The notes under the pieces were generated by a model. The model did no database searches and was not told where the DNA came from. It saw nothing but the letters and a program-made list of their open reading frames with translations. A stretch of DNA of 64,000 nucleotides from Clostridium_AD sp050717635 (GTDB taxonomy: Bacteria; Bacillota; Clostridia; Clostridiales; Clostridiaceae): NCBI RefSeq assembly GCF_050717635.1, contig NZ_JBOITO010000002.1, forward strand, positions 62,001-126,000, written 5' to 3'. Positions 60,916-64,000 of this stretch are shown here, piece after piece. Position 1 is the stretch's first letter; each line of letters starts with the position of its first letter. The translations under genes and the position numbers were made by a program.

Positions 60916-61770
60916 GTGTTAAGTGTGTTTGATTATGTAAAACCTCAACTCTTGACAGAAGCCCTGAACTATCTGGAGCAGAATGATGGAACTAGAATTA
61001 TGGCTGGTGGCACAGACTTAATGATAATTCTTCGTCATAATGCAGAAATGCCCAGGCACATTATTGATATTAAGGGTATACCTGAGACAAACAGGCTAAA
61101 ATATAAAGTAAATGTCGGTTTATTTATCGGTGCATCAGTTACAGTGAATCAGGTAGCAGAATCAAAACAAATATCTTTAAAATACCCTTCTTTGGTACAA
61201 GCATCAAATTTGCTTGCTTCTTACCAACTTCGAAATCGTGCTACACTTGTAGGCAATATTTGTAATGCATCACCCGGAGCAGATCTTGCAGGCCCTCTTA
61301 TGGTATATGATGCAGTGGTTCACATTGCAAGTACAGAAGGAACTAGAACAGTCAATATCAATTCATTCTTTACTGGAGTTAAGTGGACAGTGCTTAAGAA
61401 AAATGAGCTTGTTATTGGTGTTTCCCTTCCAGATGTTTTAGAAGGCGATACCAGCATATTTTTAAAGCAAGCAAGAATAAAGGGGCATGACCTTGCTATA
61501 GTGGGTGTAACTGCTAGGATGACAGTAGATAAAAAAATAAGACTAGCTATAACTGCTGTGGCACCAACACCAATAAGGATAACAAAACTTGAAGAAGCCC
61601 TTAGTTCACAGTTTTTAACGTCAGAAATTGCAGCTATGGCTGGAAAAGAAGTGCGCAATATCATAAAGCCAATTTCTGATGTGAGGTCTTCAGCGCAGTA
61701 TCGTCTTCATGTATCTGGAGTTCTTGTAAAACGTGCTTTACTACATTTATTAGAAGTAGGAGGTAAATAA
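60916..61770 (+). CDS. Molybdenum hydroxylase, FAD-binding subunit (third system)
   Basis: A 284-residue CoxM-type flavoprotein: RIMAGGTDLMIILRH about residue 28 and RNRATLVGNICNASPGADL about 103 are the FAD motifs. It starts with GTG 60916 after AAGGAGGTAAG. It is followed 1 bp later by the 2Fe-2S subunit, then the Mo subunit, an order different from the Mo-FAD-FeS order at 1864-5537. The electron acceptor is probably NAD or ferredoxin. Confidence 0.88.
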   Translation: MLSVFDYVKPQLLTEALNYLEQNDGTRIMAGGTDLMIILRHNAEMPRHIIDIKGIPETNRLKYKVNVGLFIGASVTVNQVAESKQISLKYPSLVQASNLLASYQLRNRATLVGNICNASPGADLAGPLMVYDAVVHIASTEGTRTVNINSFFTGVKWTVLKKNELVIGVSLPDVLEGDTSIFLKQARIKGHDLAIVGVTARMTVDKKIRLAITAVAPTPIRITKLEEALSSQFLTSEIAAMAGKEVRNIIKPISDVRSSAQYRLHVSGVLVKRALLHLLEVGGK

Positions 61771-61771
61771 T

Positions 61772-62314
61772 ATGTGCGAGAAACATAGTAATGGGAAAAA
61801 CTGCTTTAGCCATGTTGATTCGGGGTTTCCAAAAGTGCCACTTAACTGCATTGTAAATGGAGAATATGTGTGCGCTCATATTGATCCTAGCATGACTCTA
61901 CTTACTTTTCTACGAAATGAGTTAAATCTTTTTGGTACAAAGGAGGGCTGCGGTGAAGGTGAATGTGGAGCGTGTACAATAATAATGAATGGTAGTGCTG
62001 TGAATTCGTGTATTATACTTGCTTTGGAAGCTATGGACGCAAACATTATAACAGTAGAAGGACTTAATAAAAATGGAAAAATCTCAATACTACAAAAGGA
62101 ATTTATTGGTAATGATGCTCTCCAATGTGGCTTCTGCACTCCAGGTATGTTAATGTCAGCACGCGCTCTTTTAAACAGAAATACGGATCCAACTGAGAGT
62201 GAAATAGTAGAAGCTATTGCAGGCAATTTCTGCCGTTGCACTGGTTATGTACCTATTATTGAAGCAATTACATCAGCTGCAAAGCTGGAAAGGGAGGAAA
62301 TGAAAAATGAGTGA
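61772..62314 (+). CDS. Molybdenum hydroxylase, 2Fe-2S subunit (third system)
   Basis: A 180-residue ferredoxin-like subunit with GCGEGECGACT about residue 66, CGFCTPG about 125 and FCRCTGY about 162; all eight cluster Cys are present. It has an N-terminal extension of about 25 residues (with Cys2 and Cys11) before the conserved LNCIVNGE start. It overlaps the Mo subunit by 8 bp. The usual CTPG turn is kept here, unlike xdhC at 5043. Confidence 0.9.
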   Translation: MCEKHSNGKNCFSHVDSGFPKVPLNCIVNGEYVCAHIDPSMTLLTFLRNELNLFGTKEGCGEGECGACTIIMNGSAVNSCIILALEAMDANIITVEGLNKNGKISILQKEFIGNDALQCGFCTPGMLMSARALLNRNTDPTESEIVEAIAGNFCRCTGYVPIIEAITSAAKLEREEMKNE

Positions 62315-64000
62315 CAAAGAGTACCGCTATATTGGGAAATCTCCTGACCGAGCTTGCGCACTGGAAAAAGTAACAGGCCAGGCGACCTACACAGCTGACT
62401 TAGAATTCCCAGGAATGTTGTATGCTAAGTGCCTCTATTCCCCTTATGCAAGAGCAGAAATTGTATCTATAGATGTAAGTGAGGCTAATGCTTTAATTGG
62501 GGTTAAAGCTATCCTTGTAGGTGATGATATACCTTATCTTGTTGGACTTTATATGGTTGATAAACGTATACTTGCAAGAGGTACAGTGAGGTATCAAGGT
62601 GAACCTGTTGTTGCTGTGGCTGCAGTAGATGAGAAAACAGCTGAACTTGCAGTATCCAAAATAAAAATTCAATATAATATACTTCCTAGTATACAAACTA
62701 TAGATGAAGCCTTAGAAGGTAAGATACTTGTTCATGAAGATATAAATGAGCTTGAATATGTTAAAGGTGTTTTCTTTCCACAGCCTGATTCCAATATTGC
62801 AAGCTGGAACAAGACTATAAAGGGTGATATAAGTAAAGGCTTTCAGGAGGCTGACATAATTGTTGAAAATGAGCTTACGATTCCTGCAGTTGCTCATGTG
62901 CCTATGGAAACCCATGTTGCCATAGCTCAGGCGGATACCTATACAAACAAGGTTAAAATATGGACTTCAACTCAATCTCCCTTTGGAGTACGAAAGCTGC
63001 TTGCAAAAGCTCTTAAAATATCCACATCTGATATACAGGTAATTGTACCCTATGTAGGTGGAGGATTTGGAGGCAAGGCGGGAATACACCTTGAACCACT
63101 TGTAACAGTTTTATCACGTGCTTGTAAAGGTCGACCTGTGAAAATAACTGCAACAAGGGAGGAGGAATTCAATCAACTGCCTACAAGGGCTGGGATGCGT
63201 GGACGAGTTAAGACTGGTGTAAAAAAAGATGGTAAAATTACTGCTGTTGAAATTTATTATGATTGGGATAGTGGAGCTTATGCAGATTATGGTGTAAATG
63301 TTGGAAAGTCAGCAACCTATTCTGGTGCAGGCCCCTACGAGATCCCTAATATTGAGCTTCACTCTCGAACACTTTATACAAATAAAGTGTTTAGCACAGC
63401 TTACAGAGGATTTGGTCATCTTGAAACACACTGGATTATGGAGCGCCAGATGGATATGGTGGCACAAAAACTTGGAATGGATCCATATGAATTCCGCATG
63501 GTGAATATATTAAGGCCAGGATCTCATACAATAAGTGGCGAGCTTATAAATGAAAATTCAGGGCGCCCTTACGAATGTCTAGAGGCTGTGGCAAAGGAAA
63601 TCGGATGGACGGGATATCAATCAGAAGCTAAGCGTAGTGAAAACTTCAAGACAGGAAAGCTTCGTGGAAAGGGTCTTGCTTGCCTCCAGAAAGCGCCTGC
63701 AATGCCTCCTCACACTTCTACCTCCGCAATTATGCAGATGGATGATGATGGTATTATCCGCATTATGCTTGGTGCTATAGATATTGGTCAGGGAGCGAAC
63801 ACAATAATGGCTCAAATTGCAGCTGAAATACTGGATATGCCAATAGAAAAAGTAAAGGTAGTATGGGAAAATGACACAAATCGTCATCCTTATGACTGGT
63901 CTACTGTTGCCTCAAAATATACATTTATGGGTGGCAATGCGGTAAAGAGATGTGCGGAAAATATGCTAAAGCAAATGAAGGAAATGGCTTCTGAGGCACT
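62307..64000 (+). CDS. Molybdenum hydroxylase, Mo-binding subunit (third system, truncated by window end)
   Basis: The frame is open from ATG 62307 (AGGGAGG upstream) to the end of the window: 564 codons of an expected 750-780. GGGFGGK about residue 251, RGFGHLETHW about 370 and GAIDIGQGANT about 490 are Mo-cofactor motifs; the catalytic Glu lies beyond the window. It resembles generic xanthine/nicotinate-type hydroxylases. The substrate is unknown, but the uracil-like permease upstream makes a pyrimidine or other N-heterocycle plausible. Codon third positions carry somewhat more C and G than in neighbours. Confidence 0.88.
   Translation, partial: MSDKEYRYIGKSPDRACALEKVTGQATYTADLEFPGMLYAKCLYSPYARAEIVSIDVSEANALIGVKAILVGDDIPYLVGLYMVDKRILARGTVRYQGEPVVAVAAVDEKTAELAVSKIKIQYNILPSIQTIDEALEGKILVHEDINELEYVKGVFFPQPDSNIASWNKTIKGDISKGFQEADIIVENELTIPAVAHVPMETHVAIAQADTYTNKVKIWTSTQSPFGVRKLLAKALKISTSDIQVIVPYVGGGFGGKAGIHLEPLVTVLSRACKGRPVKITATREEEFNQLPTRAGMRGRVKTGVKKDGKITAVEIYYDWDSGAYADYGVNVGKSATYSGAGPYEIPNIELHSRTLYTNKVFSTAYRGFGHLETHWIMERQMDMVAQKLGMDPYEFRMVNILRPGSHTISGELINENSGRPYECLEAVAKEIGWTGYQSEAKRSENFKTGKLRGKGLACLQKAPAMPPHTSTSAIMQMDDDGIIRIMLGAIDIGQGANTIMAQIAAEILDMPIEKVKVVWENDTNRHPYDWSTVASKYTFMGGNAVKRCAENMLKQMKEMASEA

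Noticed and set aside
1..64000. tRNA, rRNA, insertion sequences or phage genes
   Set aside because: No cloverleaf, ribosomal, transposase, integrase or phage structural sequence was recognised on either strand by eye.

Overview
The window looks like the chromosome of a low-GC, spore-forming anaerobe of the Clostridium type. The evidence is AT-rich DNA, strong AGGAGG ribosome sites with frequent GTG/TTG starts, collagen-like spore-surface proteins, mother-cell-type promoter candidates, and a very large purine-fermentation locus. The species cannot be named from the sequence alone.

Region 1 (1-24.8 kb) is an anaerobic purine/urate degradation island. It starts with the tail of an adenine deaminase. 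Next come an 8-oxoguanine/guanine-type deaminase, a three-subunit xanthine dehydrogenase (Mo, FAD, 2Fe-2S) and an AzgA-type purine permease. A minus-strand operon follows (ygeX, ygeY, ygeW, arcC, xanthine permease) that ends in pyruvate, ammonia and ATP via carbamoyl phosphate. It is divergent from a plus-strand operon with ssnA, ygfK, a hydantoinase and a fused selenium-type xanthine dehydrogenase. That operon continues with the maturation genes yqeC, mocA/ygfJ, yqeB and an XdhC/CoxI protein, and ends with a ModE-like DNA-binding protein. The divergent intergenic region carries a perfect 20-bp palindrome and a second inverted repeat, good operator candidates.

Region 2 (25.1-32.2 kb) supplies cofactor metal. 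It has a P-loop NTPase, a FecCD-type ABC importer (lipoprotein, permease, ATPase), a second XdhC-like protein, a MoeA/Mog-like molybdopterin-binding protein and ModB-ModA. No ModC is visible.

Region 3 (32.2-52.1 kb) is mixed housekeeping, envelope and spore-surface content: an L,D-transpeptidase, two BclA-like proteins with a glycosyltransferase between them, and an apparently degenerate ygeY paralogue. It also holds a cold-shock gene with a leader hairpin touching its Shine-Dalgarno, an aminotransferase, a proline-rich aromatic protein and a cation-efflux protein. Further on are AIM24, MsrB, an ABC-2 exporter, a CorC/HlyC-type protein, a glutathione peroxidase, VanY, GltS, a pentapeptide-repeat protein and a secreted endonuclease I-type nuclease.

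Region 4 (52.3-64.0 kb, continuing past the end) is the most unusual part. It encodes an AllFGH/FdrA-type carbamoyltransferase, a cyclase-family amidohydrolase, a GNAT-like protein, a thiolase-fold protein whose nucleophilic Cys position is Pro, its DUF35 partner, an NCS2 permease and a third molybdenum hydroxylase. I infer a second heterocycle-degradation pathway. It would hydroxylate an imported ring, open it, and conserve energy as carbamoyl phosphate feeding the carbamate kinase of region 1. An oxidative pyrimidine route is one concrete candidate. The thiolase-like/DUF35 pair resembles aldolase complexes rather than a true thiolase.
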